Assembly: GCF_025351295.1 (NCBI RefSeq)
Contig: NZ_JANXWD010000024.1
Location: 1-62,422, forward strand
Length of the DNA stretch: 62,422 bases
Direction of reading: 5' to 3'
Source: Phenylobacterium sp.
GTDB lineage: Bacteria; Pseudomonadota; Alphaproteobacteria; Caulobacterales; Caulobacteraceae
The translations under genes were made by a program, and so were the position numbers. The notes under the pieces were generated by a model. It saw nothing but the letters and a program-made list of their open reading frames with translations, was not told where the DNA came from and searched no databases. Shown here piece by piece: positions 8,875-17,205 of this stretch. Each line of letters starts with the position of its first letter. Position 1 is the first letter of the stretch.

Positions 8875-9249
8875 TCAGTTGGATTTTGGGTAGCGCCGGA
8901 CTTTTTCAAAGTACACCCGCCGCGCGTGTTCTTGGGCCGGCCAATGCTCCCCATAGGTATATCCCTGCAGCCCGTCGATCCGACCTCCGCGGATAAACAG
9001 GATGAAGCCGGCGCCGTTCTCAAGGCCTTCCAGCTCGGCATGAACATCGCCCAGTTCGAAGTTCGCCAGCGTGAGAGACAGATCATCGCCCTCAAAGGTC
9101 AGAAAGAAGCCCACTCCGCTCATTCTCCGACTAACGATGCGCGCATTGGCCAATTGAGCGGCAAGTTGTTCCCGGTGTCGCGGGTACGACTCGACAATAA
9201 GCGACAGGACGTCCCGCTCCAGCGCCGTCAGCGTCAGGTCAGCGGCCAT
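8875..9249 (-). CDS. Hypothetical protein, 124 aa
   Basis: Not recognised. The 124-residue soluble protein starts [20 protein letters not shown]. It has an amphipathic N-terminal helix region, then a strand-rich part ([53 protein letters not shown]) ending in aromatic and basic residues. No signal peptide or membrane segment. ATG 9249 overlaps the nrdR stop by 11 bases, suggesting co-translation. Base composition looks less GC-rich than the neighbours, and it stands where the ribD deaminase half would normally begin, so it may be an insertion into the operon. Confidence 0.75.
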   Translation of the reverse strand: MAADLTLTALERDVLSLIVESYPRHREQLAAQLANARIVSRRMSGVGFFLTFEGDDLSLTLANFELGDVHAELEGLENGAGFILFIRGGRIDGLQGYTYGEHWPAQEHARRVYFEKVRRYPKSN

Positions 9250-9712
9250 CCTCGACGGGCTCGCTCAGGCCTTCCTCGCCAAGGAAGCGGGCGAAGTCGT
9301 CGGTCTCCTTGAAGTCGCGGTAGACCGAGGCGTAGCGGACATAGGCCACGTCATCGAGCAGCTTCAGGTGCTTCATCACCAGCTCGCCGATGGTGGAGGA
9401 CGGCAGCTCGGTCTCGCCCATACTCTCCAGTTGGCGCACGATGGCCGAGATCATCCGTTCCACCCGCTCCGGCTCCAGCGGCCGCTTGCGGATGGCGATG
9501 GAGATGGAGCGCGCCAGCTTGTCGCGCTCGAACGGCGTGCGGCGGCCGGAGCGCTTGACGATGGTCAGCTCACGCAGCTGCACACGCTCAAAGGTTGTGA
9601 ACCGGCCCTCGCAGGACGGGCACAGGCGCCGGCGACGGATCGCCGCCCCATCCTCGGACGGGCGGCTGTCCTTCACCTGGGTCTCGTCGTGGCCACAGAA
9701 CGGGCAGCGCAT
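9239..9712 (-). CDS. nrdR: Transcriptional repressor NrdR
   Basis: A 157-residue regulator of ribonucleotide reductase genes. The N-terminal zinc ribbon has Cys3, Cys6, Cys31 and Cys34 ([18 protein letters not shown] and [13 protein letters not shown]). An ATP-cone domain ([19 protein letters not shown]) senses ATP/dATP. AAGGGGG precedes ATG 9712. It sits 32 bases after glyA and overlaps the next gene; the glyA-nrdR-rib order is common in Proteobacteria. No ribonucleotide reductase gene is in the window. Confidence 0.97.
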   Translation of the reverse strand: MRCPFCGHDETQVKDSRPSEDGAAIRRRRLCPSCEGRFTTFERVQLRELTIVKRSGRRTPFERDKLARSISIAIRKRPLEPERVERMISAIVRQLESMGETELPSSTIGELVMKHLKLLDDVAYVRYASVYRDFKETDDFARFLGEEGLSEPVEDGR

Positions 9713-9744
9713 GATCTAGCCCCCTTCCCAGCCAATAAACGCTA

Positions 9745-11040
9745 TTAGCTGTAGATCGGAAAGCGCGTCGTCAGCGCCACGACCTCGCCGCGGACCTTTT
9801 GCTCGACCGCCGTGGAGTCCTCGCCGGTGGACACCGCGTCCAGCACCTCGCCGATCCACCGGCCGATCTGGCGGAACTCGCCGGGCCCGAAGCCCCGGGT
9901 TGTGCCGGCCGGCGAGCCGAGGCGCAGGCCCGAGGTCTGCATCGCCGGCAGCGGGTCGCCGGGGATGGAGTTCTTGTTGGTGGTGATCCCGGCGCGTTCG
10001 AGGGCGATCTCGGCGTCGGCGCCACTGACCGCCTTGGGCGTCAGGTCGACCAGCAGCAGGTGGCTGTCGGTGCCGTTGGAGACGATCTTGAAGCCGACGC
10101 CCTGCAGGCTGTCGGCCAGCGCGCGGGCGTTCTCGATCACCCGCTTCGCATAGGTCTTGAACTCGGGCCGCAGCGCCTCGCCGAAGGCCACCGCCTTGGC
10201 GGCGATCACGTGCATCAGCGGGCCGCCCTGCAGGCCGGGGAAGACGGCGCTGTTGATCCTGCCCGCCAGTTTCTTGTCGTTGGTGAGGATCAGGCCGCCG
10301 CGCGGACCGCGCAGGGTCTTGTGGGTCGTGGTGGTGACGATGTGGGCGTGCGGGAACGGGTTCGGATACTCGCCCGCCACGATCAGCCCGGCGTAGTGGG
10401 CCACGTCGCACATCAGGATGGCGCCCACCTCATCGGCGATCTCGCGGAACTTCCTGAAGTCGATGGCCCGCGAATAGGCCGAGCCGCCGGCGATGATCAC
10501 CTTGGGGCTGTTGGCGCGGGCGACCTCGGCGGCCTCGTCATAGTCGATCAGGTGGTCCTGGGCGCGGACGCCATATGCGACGGGATTGAACCACTTGCCC
10601 GACTGGTTGACGCTCTTGCCGTGGGTCAGGTGGCCGCCATGATCCAGGTTCATCCCCATGAAGGTGTCGCCAGGCTTCATGGTGACCATGAACACCGCCT
10701 GGTTGGCCTGGCTGCCCGAATGCGGCTGGACGTTGGCGTAGTCGCAGCCGAACAGCTGCTTGGCCCGCTCGATGGCCAGCCGCTCGGCCTGATCCACCAC
10801 CTCGCAGCCGCCGTAGTAGCGCTTGCCGGGATAGCCTTCGGCGTACTTGTTGGTCAGCACCGAGCCCTGCGACTCCAGCACCGCCTTGGAGACGATGTTC
10901 TCGGAGGCGATCAGCTCGATCTGCTCCTGCTGGCGCACCAGCTCGGCGTCGAGGATCGCCGCCAGGTCGGGGTCGGACTGGCCCACGCCCCGATGGAAGA
11001 AATCGTCGGTCGACGGCTGGGATTGCACGTGCAGGTTCAA
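9745..11040 (-). CDS. glyA: Serine hydroxymethyltransferase
   Basis: A 431-residue PLP enzyme interconverting serine and glycine with tetrahydrofolate, a source of one-carbon units. Diagnostic segments are [40 protein letters not shown] and the PLP-lysine motif [14 protein letters not shown]. The frame has no ATG or GTG before the homology except GTG at 11028. TTG at 11040 is preferred because AAAGG lies 7 bases upstream. This TTG overlaps the stop codon of a 27-codon upstream ORF. Confidence 0.96.
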   Translation of the reverse strand: MNLHVQSQPSTDDFFHRGVGQSDPDLAAILDAELVRQQEQIELIASENIVSKAVLESQGSVLTNKYAEGYPGKRYYGGCEVVDQAERLAIERAKQLFGCDYANVQPHSGSQANQAVFMVTMKPGDTFMGMNLDHGGHLTHGKSVNQSGKWFNPVAYGVRAQDHLIDYDEAAEVARANSPKVIIAGGSAYSRAIDFRKFREIADEVGAILMCDVAHYAGLIVAGEYPNPFPHAHIVTTTTHKTLRGPRGGLILTNDKKLAGRINSAVFPGLQGGPLMHVIAAKAVAFGEALRPEFKTYAKRVIENARALADSLQGVGFKIVSNGTDSHLLLVDLTPKAVSGADAEIALERAGITTNKNSIPGDPLPAMQTSGLRLGSPAGTTRGFGPGEFRQIGRWIGEVLDAVSTGEDSTAVEQKVRGEVVALTTRFPIYS

Positions 11041-11120
11041 GGGCAGGCCTTTCGCTGGGCATGAGTCTTGGGCGGCGGAGGGCCTCCTTTACTCCTGAAC
11101 GCCGTGGCCTCCAACCGCAT
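11037..11120 (-). CDS. Possible leader ORF of glyA, 27 codons
   Basis: ATG at 11120 opens a 27-codon frame (starts [13 protein letters not shown]) whose TGA overlaps the TTG start of glyA in the sequence TTGA. The overlap suggests translational coupling, but the leader has no clear ribosome site of its own and no recognisable content, so it may be chance. Confidence 0.3.
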   Translation of the reverse strand: MRLEATAFRSKGGPPPPKTHAQRKACP

Positions 11121-11226
11121 CCGGGCCGCTGGGGAACCAATCGCTCAGCCCGGGCGTTGACCGGCAAAGGCCGGGGTGGCTTTGCCGCGAGCGCGGGTTC
11201 GACCCGCATATCGAAAAGGGGTGTTC

Positions 11227-11661
11227 ATGAGCGTAGGACCCGATACCGAGGGCCCGACGGGCGACGATCTGATGCGGCTGGGGGCGGGCATCGTTTCCGC
11301 CTACGTCAGCCGCAATGCCGTGGCCGCGGACGCGGTGGCGGATCTCATCCGGTCGGTGCACCAGGCGCTGCAGACCCTGAGCGGGGTCGCGCCGCCCGCA
11401 GCGCCGGAGGAGCGGCCCAAGCCCGCCGTGCCGATCGGTCGGTCCGTGCAGCACGACTACATCGTCTGCCTGGAGGACGGAAAGCGCCTCAAGATGTTGA
11501 AGCGCTACCTGCGCTCGCGCTTCAATATGGCCCCCGACGACTATCGCCGCCGCTGGGGCCTCGCGCCGGACTATCCGATGGTGGCGCCGGCCTATGCCGC
11601 GCGGCGCTCGGATTTCGCGAAGAAGATCGGTCTGGGCCGCGGCGTACGCCGACGGACTTGA
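11227..11661 (+). CDS. mucR: MucR/Ros-family transcriptional regulator
   Basis: A 144-residue protein of the Ros/MucR family, global regulators that in Caulobacter act with SciP on cell-cycle genes. The C-terminal half carries the diagnostic run YIVCLEDGKRLKMLKRYL, NMAPDDYRRRWGL and DYPMVAPAYAARRS, then KKIGLGRGVRRRT. Only one Cys (Cys81) of the canonical Ros zinc-finger pair remains; the second position is Asp, as is usual in this subfamily. The N-terminal region (LMRLGAGIVSAYVSRNAV) is the oligomerisation part. ATG 11227 follows AAGGGG; an upstream in-frame start at 11176 has no support. It is divergent from glyA. Confidence 0.93.
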   Translation: MSVGPDTEGPTGDDLMRLGAGIVSAYVSRNAVAADAVADLIRSVHQALQTLSGVAPPAAPEERPKPAVPIGRSVQHDYIVCLEDGKRLKMLKRYLRSRFNMAPDDYRRRWGLAPDYPMVAPAYAARRSDFAKKIGLGRGVRRRT

Positions 11662-11670
11662 GGGTATCCC

Positions 11671-11702
11671 AAATAAAGAACGCCCCTGCTGTGGCAGGGG
11701 CG
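11671..11702 (-). terminator. Intrinsic terminator, minus orientation
   Basis: The 9-bp stem 11681-11689 / 11694-11702 (CGCCCCTGC with loop TGTG) is followed on the minus strand by TTCTTTATTT. It lies about 130 bases past the minus-strand membrane-protein gene and 10 bases past the mucR stop. The T-rich side faces mucR, so it would end leftward transcripts; the plus-strand side has no T tract. Confidence 0.7.
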
Positions 11703-11829
11703 CCCTGGGACCGGTCCAGTTGTCGGGCTGTGAATGACCGGTCTTGCGTGGAGTAGGCCACGCTTTTCCCAACCTGACGTTGTGCCAAAATAACGCGGCC
11801 AGTTTTGTCGCACCCCGGCAGGGCGGCGA

Positions 11830-12303
11830 TCAGCGCTGGATCTCGACCAGCAACACCCAGGCGCCGACGATGCCGGCGCAGAAGGACAGCAGCACGCCCG
11901 GCAGCAGCCAGGCGAGCCCGCCCGGATATCCCGCGCAGACGAGGCCCCCAGCGGCCACGAACGGCAGGGCTGGAAGCTGGTTCAGCAGCACCCTCAGGGC
12001 GGTGCGGGCTCCGCCCGGCCCCTTGCCGCGCACCAGCGCGATGGTCTGGATCAGCCACGCCACGGCCCCGGCCGCCGCGATCTCCACGCCATAGGCCAGC
12101 GCCGACTGATGCGGCGTCAGTCCGATGGTGGCCACGGCGAGGATGGAGACGAAGGCCGTCAGCGCCTCGATCGCGCGCAGCGGCAGGTTGGGGAATTCGA
12201 GGATCCGGCCCAGGTTGATCGAGACGGCCACGAACAGCAATCCAGCCAGGGCGGCCGCGGCGCCGGCCTCGGCGACGAAGAAGCCTTCCCAGCCCTCCGG
12301 CAT
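11830..12303 (-). CDS. Hypothetical four-helix membrane protein
   Basis: A 157-residue integral membrane protein with about four hydrophobic segments (roughly 12-30, 42-62, 70-88 and 112-152). It begins MPEGWEGFFVAEAGAAAALAG and contains LFVAVSINLGRILEFPNLP. Such small proteins are common in Caulobacteraceae and Sphingomonads, without known function. It starts 23 bases after the hemA stop on the same strand and is probably co-transcribed with it. Confidence 0.82.
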   Translation of the reverse strand: MPEGWEGFFVAEAGAAAALAGLLFVAVSINLGRILEFPNLPLRAIEALTAFVSILAVATIGLTPHQSALAYGVEIAAAGAVAWLIQTIALVRGKGPGGARTALRVLLNQLPALPFVAAGGLVCAGYPGGLAWLLPGVLLSFCAGIVGAWVLLVEIQR

Positions 12304-12326
12304 CCGCGTCCCCTGAAGGCCGGCCG

Positions 12327-13556
12327 TCAGGCCGCGTAGCCGCCGATGCGCTGGACGTTGCAGCGAACCCAGAGGGCTTCCAGGGCCTCGACCAGCTCGT
12401 CCATCATCCCGTCGGTATGGGCCGGCGATGGCGTGAAGCGCAGGCGCTCGGTGCCGCGCGGCACGGTCGGGTAGTTGATCGGCTGGACGTAGATCCCGTG
12501 ATCCTCGAGCAGGATGTCGGAGATCAGCTTGCAGTGGACGGCGTCGCCCACCAGCACCGGCACGATGTGGCTGACCGAGGGCATGACCGGCAGGCCGGCC
12601 TTGGCCATCTTGGCCTTCAGCATGGCCGCGCGGGCCTGGTGCGCGATCCGGACCTCGTTGTGGGCCTTCAGGTAGCGGATCGAGGCCACGGCCCCGGCAG
12701 CCAGGGCCGGCGGCAGCGAGGTGGTGAAGATGAAGCCGTCGGCATAGCTGCGGATCGCGTCGACGATCACCGCGTCGGCGGCGATGTAGCCGCCCATGAC
12801 CCCGAACGCCTTGCCCAGGGTGCCTTCGACGATGTCGATGTCGGCCATCACCCCGTCGCGCTCGGCGACGCCGGCGCCGCGCGAGCCGTACATGCCGACC
12901 GCATGGACCTCGTCGAGGTAGGTCATCGCGCCGTATTTCCTGGCTAGGGCCACGGTGCCGCGCAGGTCGGCGATGTCGCCGTCCATCGAATAGACGCTCT
13001 CGAAAGCGATCACCTTCGGCGCATCGGGATCGGCCTCGAGCAGCAGCTGCTCCAGGTGCTCCAGGTCGTTGTGGCGGAACACCCGGCGCTGCTCGCGCTT
13101 GCCGGAGCGGATGCCGCTGATCATCGAGTTATGGTTCAGCTCGTCGGAGAAGATCAGCAGGCCCGGCAGGATCTTGTAGAGCGTCGACAACGACGCCTCG
13201 TTGGAGACGTAGCCGGACGTGAACAGCAGCGCCGCTTCCTTCTGGTGCAGGTCCGCCAGTTCGCGCTCCAGCTCCACGTGATAGTGGGTGGTGCCCGAGA
13301 TGTTGCGGGTGCCGCCGGAGCCAGCGCCGGCCTCTTCGATGGCCGTGTGCATGGCGTCCAGCACCAGCGGGTTCTGGCCCTGGCCCAGGTAGTCGTTGGA
13401 GCACCAGACCGTCACGTCGCTGGACGTGCCGTCGGCGCGGGTCCAGCTGGCGCGCGGGAATTCGCCTCGATAGCGCTTCAGGTCGGCGAAGACCCGATAG
13501 CGACCCTCGGCGTGAATGCGCCCCAAGGCCGTCTGGAAGGCTGCTCTGTAATCCAT
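12327..13556 (-). CDS. hemA: 5-aminolevulinate synthase
   Basis: A 409-residue PLP enzyme condensing glycine and succinyl-CoA, the first step of haem synthesis in Alphaproteobacteria (C4 pathway). Diagnostic parts are the N-terminus [63 protein letters not shown] and the PLP-lysine motif [12 protein letters not shown]. The frame stays open 140 codons further upstream, but ATG 13556 gives the family's normal N-terminus. hemB, the next pathway gene, is about 5 kb away on the other strand. Confidence 0.97.
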   Translation of the reverse strand: MDYRAAFQTALGRIHAEGRYRVFADLKRYRGEFPRASWTRADGTSSDVTVWCSNDYLGQGQNPLVLDAMHTAIEEAGAGSGGTRNISGTTHYHVELERELADLHQKEAALLFTSGYVSNEASLSTLYKILPGLLIFSDELNHNSMISGIRSGKREQRRVFRHNDLEHLEQLLLEADPDAPKVIAFESVYSMDGDIADLRGTVALARKYGAMTYLDEVHAVGMYGSRGAGVAERDGVMADIDIVEGTLGKAFGVMGGYIAADAVIVDAIRSYADGFIFTTSLPPALAAGAVASIRYLKAHNEVRIAHQARAAMLKAKMAKAGLPVMPSVSHIVPVLVGDAVHCKLISDILLEDHGIYVQPINYPTVPRGTERLRFTPSPAHTDGMMDELVEALEALWVRCNVQRIGGYAA

Positions 13557-13717
13557 CGACTCAAATCCGGTCGCGCGACCCAAGAGTGATCCCGCTGTGC
13601 CCGGCCCCTCAAATACGTCTGTCTTTTGGCGCCGCGCCTTCACCTTGTCCATAAACTCGAAGATGAGAAAGGCGTCATCTTTCGTGAAATGCGGCTCCGT
13701 CTTCGTAAGCGGCGCCG

Positions 13718-14605
13718 CTAGGGGGCGTTGCCCCGCAGCATCTCCAGGATCGCCGAGAAGTCCTTGCCGCCGCCGCCCAGGCGATCGAACAGGGCGTAGA
13801 GGCCCTCGGCCGTGGCGCCCAGCGGCGTCGCGGCGCCGGCCCTGGCGGCCGCTTCCTGGGCCAGCTTGAGGTCCTTCAGCATCATCGCGGTGGCGAACCC
13901 GCCCTCGTAGTTCCGGTTCGACGGCGCGGCCGGCACCGGGCCCGGCCAGGGGCAGTAGTTGGTCAGGCTCCAGCACTGTCCGGACGACTTCGAGGCGATT
14001 TCGAAGAACCGCTCGCCGTCCAGGCCCAGCTTCTCGGCCAGCGCGAAGGCCTCGCAGACGCCGATCATCGAGATGCCGAGCACCATGTTGTTGCAGATCT
14101 TGGCCGCTTGCCCGGCGCCGTGGTCGCCGGCCCGCATGGTGGCGCGCGACATGGGGGCGATCATGGCCTCTACCGCAGCGAAGTCCCCCTCGTCGCAGCC
14201 GACCATGAAGGCCAGGGTCCCGGCATCGGCCGCCGCCGTGCCGCCGGACACCGGGGCGTCGGCGAAGCGGAAGCCGGCGGCCTTGGCCTGGGCCGCCACG
14301 GCGCGGGCGCTCTCGACGTCGATGGTCGACGAATCGATCAGCAGCGCCGTCTTCGGCGCGTGGGGCAGGATGTGCTCGGCATAGACCTGCCGCACATGCG
14401 GGCCGGCCGGCAGCATGGTGACGACGGCGTCGGCGGTCCGCACCGCCTCTGCCACCGATCCGGCCCTGGAACAGCCAGCCGCGGCGGCCTTGTCGAGCGC
14501 CGCCGGCGACAGGTCGAAGGCCATGACCTCGCGCCCCGCCTTGGCCTGGTTGGCGGCCATTCCGCCGCCCATGTTTCCCAGGCCGATGAACGCAACGCGG
14601 GTCAT
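13718..14605 (-). CDS. mmsB: 3-hydroxyisobutyrate dehydrogenase
   Basis: A 295-residue NAD-dependent enzyme oxidising 3-hydroxyisobutyrate to methylmalonate semialdehyde in valine breakdown. It shows the Rossmann motif [13 protein letters not shown], the substrate element [14 protein letters not shown], the catalytic-lysine segment [15 protein letters not shown] and a C-terminal [10 protein letters not shown] helix. It is last in the minus-strand valine run, 19 bases after the methyltransferase-like gene. Confidence 0.95.
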   Translation of the reverse strand: MTRVAFIGLGNMGGGMAANQAKAGREVMAFDLSPAALDKAAAAGCSRAGSVAEAVRTADAVVTMLPAGPHVRQVYAEHILPHAPKTALLIDSSTIDVESARAVAAQAKAAGFRFADAPVSGGTAAADAGTLAFMVGCDEGDFAAVEAMIAPMSRATMRAGDHGAGQAAKICNNMVLGISMIGVCEAFALAEKLGLDGERFFEIASKSSGQCWSLTNYCPWPGPVPAAPSNRNYEGGFATAMMLKDLKLAQEAAARAGAATPLGATAEGLYALFDRLGGGGKDFSAILEMLRGNAP

Positions 14606-14624
14606 GGATGCCTCGTGAAATCGC

Positions 14625-15386
14625 TTACTTGGGCTTGCGGAACTTGTAGATGAACTGGTCGGTCTTGTGACGCACGGCCGGGTCGAAGACGTTCTTGGCG
14701 TAGTCGTCGCCGGGGTTGCGCAGCACGGTGCTCTCGCCCTCGAACTTGAAGCCGGCCGCCTCGACCTCCTTCTTCACGACCGCCGGGTCGATCCGGTGGA
14801 CCGTGCTGGTCGGGTTGACCGTATCGGCCTTGGCCACGTGGTCCAGCACGACGAACACCCCGCCCGGCTTCAGGGCGTTGTAGATCGCCTTGTCGAAGGC
14901 CAGCATGTCGATGTTCGGGACGTTCTTGACGTCGTGATAGTTCTGCGAGGTCCAGATCACGTCGGCCTGGGTCGGGATCGCCAGGCCGCCGGCCAGCGGC
15001 GCGTGGATCGACTTGACGTTGGCGTAGTTCGCGTCCGCCGCGATTACGTCCTGGGCGGGCGGCGGCGAAGGCTTGGCCGGGTCGGCCGGCGGACGCGGCG
15101 GGCCGCCGACCGCATAGACCGTTCCCTTGGGGCCCACCGCCTTGGAGAACACCCGGGTGAAATAGCCGCCGCCGGGGATCAGGTCGACGACCGTCTGGCC
15201 GGGCGCCACCCCGGCGAAGTCCAGCATCTCGGCGGGCTTGCGTTCGGCGTCCAGGGCGGTGTCGGCCTCGGGCCGGGCCTTGTCGGCGACCGCGGCGATC
15301 ACGGCCGGCGACGGCTTGGCGTAGGCGACGCCCAGGCTGGTCAGCGCCAGGACCGCGGCGGCCCCCAGCAGGAGATTGGATTTCAT
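14625..15386 (-). CDS. Exported class I SAM-methyltransferase-like protein
   Basis: A 253-residue protein with a clear cleavable signal peptide (MKSNLLLGAAAVLALTSLGV, cleavage after AYA) ahead of a Rossmann methyltransferase fold. Motif I is VVDLIPGGGYFTR at about 66-78; later elements are KGTVYAVGG, DVIWTSQNYHD and LKPGGVFVVLDHVA. It resembles the predicted-methyltransferase group COG4798. A periplasmic location is odd, because S-adenosylmethionine is cytoplasmic. ATG 15386 was chosen because it places the signal first; the longer frame overlaps the upstream hydrolase. Substrate unknown. Confidence 0.85.
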   Translation of the reverse strand: MKSNLLLGAAAVLALTSLGVAYAKPSPAVIAAVADKARPEADTALDAERKPAEMLDFAGVAPGQTVVDLIPGGGYFTRVFSKAVGPKGTVYAVGGPPRPPADPAKPSPPPAQDVIAADANYANVKSIHAPLAGGLAIPTQADVIWTSQNYHDVKNVPNIDMLAFDKAIYNALKPGGVFVVLDHVAKADTVNPTSTVHRIDPAVVKKEVEAAGFKFEGESTVLRNPGDDYAKNVFDPAVRHKTDQFIYKFRKPK

Positions 15387-15430
15387 CTGGAAAGATCCTC
15401 CCGACGGCCGCGCTTCGGCCGCCTTGCGCC

Positions 15431-16483
15431 TCAAGGTAGAGGCGACCACTCCTGATCGGAAGGGAGGGGCGCAAAAATGCCGTCCAGCATGGCCTCGTCG
15501 ACCTGCTCGAGGCCGGCAGGGCTCCACTTGGGCGCGTTGTCCTTTTCCACGATCACGGCCCGGACGCCCTCCAGGAAGTCGGCTCGCTGCACCACCCGCG
15601 CACCGATCCGATACTCCATGGCCATGTTCTCGGCGAAAGTCGCGCATCGAGCGCCTAGCTGCAGCTGGCGGAAGGCGACCTTCATCGTCTGCGGCGACTT
15701 GGTGGCCAGCACCTTCAGCTGTTCGTTCGCCCAGTCCGTCCCGGCCGCCCGCAGCGCCGCGACGATGGCCTCGACGCTGTCGCCGGCGAACAGGCGGGCG
15801 ATCTCGTCCTGGTGCGCCGCCAGGGTCGGGCGACCGGCGTCGGCCTCGAATTCGGTGAGCAGGGCCTCGGTCCGGTCTGGCGACGCCAGGATCGCGGCCT
15901 TCAGCTCGGGGATGCGGGCGCTCTCCACGAAGTCGGTGGCGATCTGCAGCAGCTCGCAGTCGGCCGCCTTGATCCGCGCCCCGGTCAGCGCCAACCATAG
16001 CCCGAGGTGGTCTGGCATCCGCGACAGATACCAGCCGCCGCCGACGTCCGGGAACAGGCCGATCCCGGTCTCCGGCATGGCGAAGGTGGTCCGCTCGGTC
16101 GCCACCCGGAACCGGCAGGGCCGCGACAGTCCCACCCCGCCGCCCATGGTGACGCCGTCCATGAAGGCGATCCGCGGCTTGGCGTATCTGAATATCAAAT
16201 CATTCAGCCGGTACTCGGTGAAGAAGAACTCGCGGGCCTCTAGGCCGTCGCCCGCCCCGCTCTCGGCCAGCATCCGGATGTCGCCGCCGGCACAGAAGCC
16301 GCGCTCGCCGGAATGGTCGAACATCACCAGGTCGACGGCCGGGTCTTGCCGCCAGGCCAGCAGGGCGTCGGTCATCAGCGCGATCATGTTGGTGTTCAGC
16401 GCATGCAGCGCCTGCGGGCGGTTGAGCGTGATCCGCCCCACGCGGCCTTCGATGCGGCAGAGGACTTCGGGTTCGCTCGTCAC
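15431..16483 (-). CDS. 3-hydroxyisobutyryl-CoA hydrolase (enoyl-CoA hydratase/isomerase family)
   Basis: A 350-residue crotonase-fold enzyme of the HIBCH type, which releases 3-hydroxyisobutyrate from its CoA ester in valine catabolism. Markers are RITLNRPQALHALN, the oxyanion-hole segments RGFCAGGDIRML and MDGVTMGGGVGLS, and the catalytic region MPETGIGLFPDVGGGWYLSR. The long C-terminal extension (beyond residue 200) is typical of HIBCH and not of simple hydratases. Its ATG overlaps the vapC stop by four bases (16480-16483). Confidence 0.93.
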   Translation of the reverse strand: MTSEPEVLCRIEGRVGRITLNRPQALHALNTNMIALMTDALLAWRQDPAVDLVMFDHSGERGFCAGGDIRMLAESGAGDGLEAREFFFTEYRLNDLIFRYAKPRIAFMDGVTMGGGVGLSRPCRFRVATERTTFAMPETGIGLFPDVGGGWYLSRMPDHLGLWLALTGARIKAADCELLQIATDFVESARIPELKAAILASPDRTEALLTEFEADAGRPTLAAHQDEIARLFAGDSVEAIVAALRAAGTDWANEQLKVLATKSPQTMKVAFRQLQLGARCATFAENMAMEYRIGARVVQRADFLEGVRAVIVEKDNAPKWSPAGLEQVDEAMLDGIFAPLPSDQEWSPLP

Positions 16484-16911
16484 GCCAGTTTGTCTCCCCG
16501 CAGGTCGAAGCAGCTCACGTAACGGCTCGCCACACCGAGCAACCCGGCGTCACGAGACGCGAGGTTGCAGCCCCGAGCGACCGCAAGCGCCAGATAGGCC
16601 ATGTCAAAAGGTCGGAGTCCCAGCGGCCCGCCGCGTCGACCTAGCCCGAAGACCTCGTCGACAGACTGGGGTGCGATCACTTCGATCTCCAAGGCCTTCA
16701 AATCGTCGATCGCCTGATCGTAGCCTTCGCCTGTGAGGAGGCCTCGTCTTTGGAAGCGATTCAACACGTTGGCGATCTCCCAGGGAAATACGTGGGGCGC
16801 GATGAACCGATCTGCGCGGCGCTGGAGGATAAACGCCCGTGCTGCCCCTGTCTGTTGGGTCGTCAAGACCCATCCGAGGGCCGCGGACGCATCGACGACG
16901 ATTTCGCTCAA
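16480..16911 (-). CDS. vapC: VapC-type PIN-domain toxin
   Basis: A 143-residue PIN-domain ribonuclease toxin. Acidic catalytic residues are visible in VVDASAALGWVL (Asp7), HVFPWEIANVL (Glu) and the C-terminal PFDMAYLALAV and ASRDAGLL (Asp). It overlaps the antitoxin gene by four bases (16908-16911) and the downstream hydrolase by four. It is thus embedded in a valine-degradation operon and translated in series with it. The toxin activity is inferred from the family. Confidence 0.9.
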   Translation of the reverse strand: MSEIVVDASAALGWVLTTQQTGAARAFILQRRADRFIAPHVFPWEIANVLNRFQRRGLLTGEGYDQAIDDLKALEIEVIAPQSVDEVFGLGRRGGPLGLRPFDMAYLALAVARGCNLASRDAGLLGVASRYVSCFDLRGDKLA

Positions 16912-17162
16912 CCGTCCCGCCAGTCGAGAATTTCTTCCCAGGTCACCTTGTCGATGTCGGGGTTCTCGGCCCGCAGGCGCTCGTGCGAAGCATCGAAGCG
17001 GGCGAGCAACGCCTCACCGGACAGTCGCTGGGGCGGCGTCGCGATGAGTCGCGCGACCGGCCTGCCATGCCGCGTGATGATCACGTCCTCGCCGCCTCGC
17101 TCGACCGCATCGATCAAGGCCGACAGGTTGGTCTTTGCCTCCAGGACTCCGACTTCGCGCAA
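16908..17162 (-). CDS. Phd/YefM-type antitoxin (VapB partner)
   Basis: An antitoxin of the Phd/YefM family with the DNA-binding N-terminus REVGVLEAKTNLSALIDAVE, then GEDVIITRHGRPVARLI, and an acidic C-terminus (DIDKVTWEEILDWRDG) that would cover the toxin. The start is a TTG. The one at 17162 is preferred because GGAG lies 6 bases before it and it gives the usual family N-terminus; TTG 17174 would add four residues with no ribosome site. It follows the acyl-CoA dehydrogenase stop by only 43 bases, and a palindromic operator with a -10-like box fills that space. Confidence 0.88.
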   Translation of the reverse strand: MREVGVLEAKTNLSALIDAVERGGEDVIITRHGRPVARLIATPPQRLSGEALLARFDASHERLRAENPDIDKVTWEEILDWRDG

Positions 17163-17177
17163 GGCCCGCTCCAATTC

Positions 17178-17197
17178 TGACCAGTCTGGTCATAATA
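17178..17197 (-). promoter_or_regulatory. Probable autoregulatory operator/promoter of the toxin-antitoxin pair
   Basis: TGACCAG-T-CTGGTCA (17178-17192) is a perfect 7-1-7 palindrome 16 bases before the preferred antitoxin start codon. The minus-strand hexamer TATTAT (17192-17197) abuts it and fits a -10 box. This is the expected arrangement for an operator bound by the antitoxin; binding itself is inference. Confidence 0.6.
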
Positions 17198-17205
17198 GCA
17201 CGGCC

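Noticed and set aside
11041..11226. Riboswitch (glycine or FMN) before glyA or the rib genes
   Set aside because: I see only short hairpins; the conserved cores of these riboswitches are not recognisable.
12327..13976. 140-codon upstream extension of hemA reading toward mmsB
   Set aside because: The extension overlaps mmsB out of frame and the family N-terminus begins at ATG 13556.
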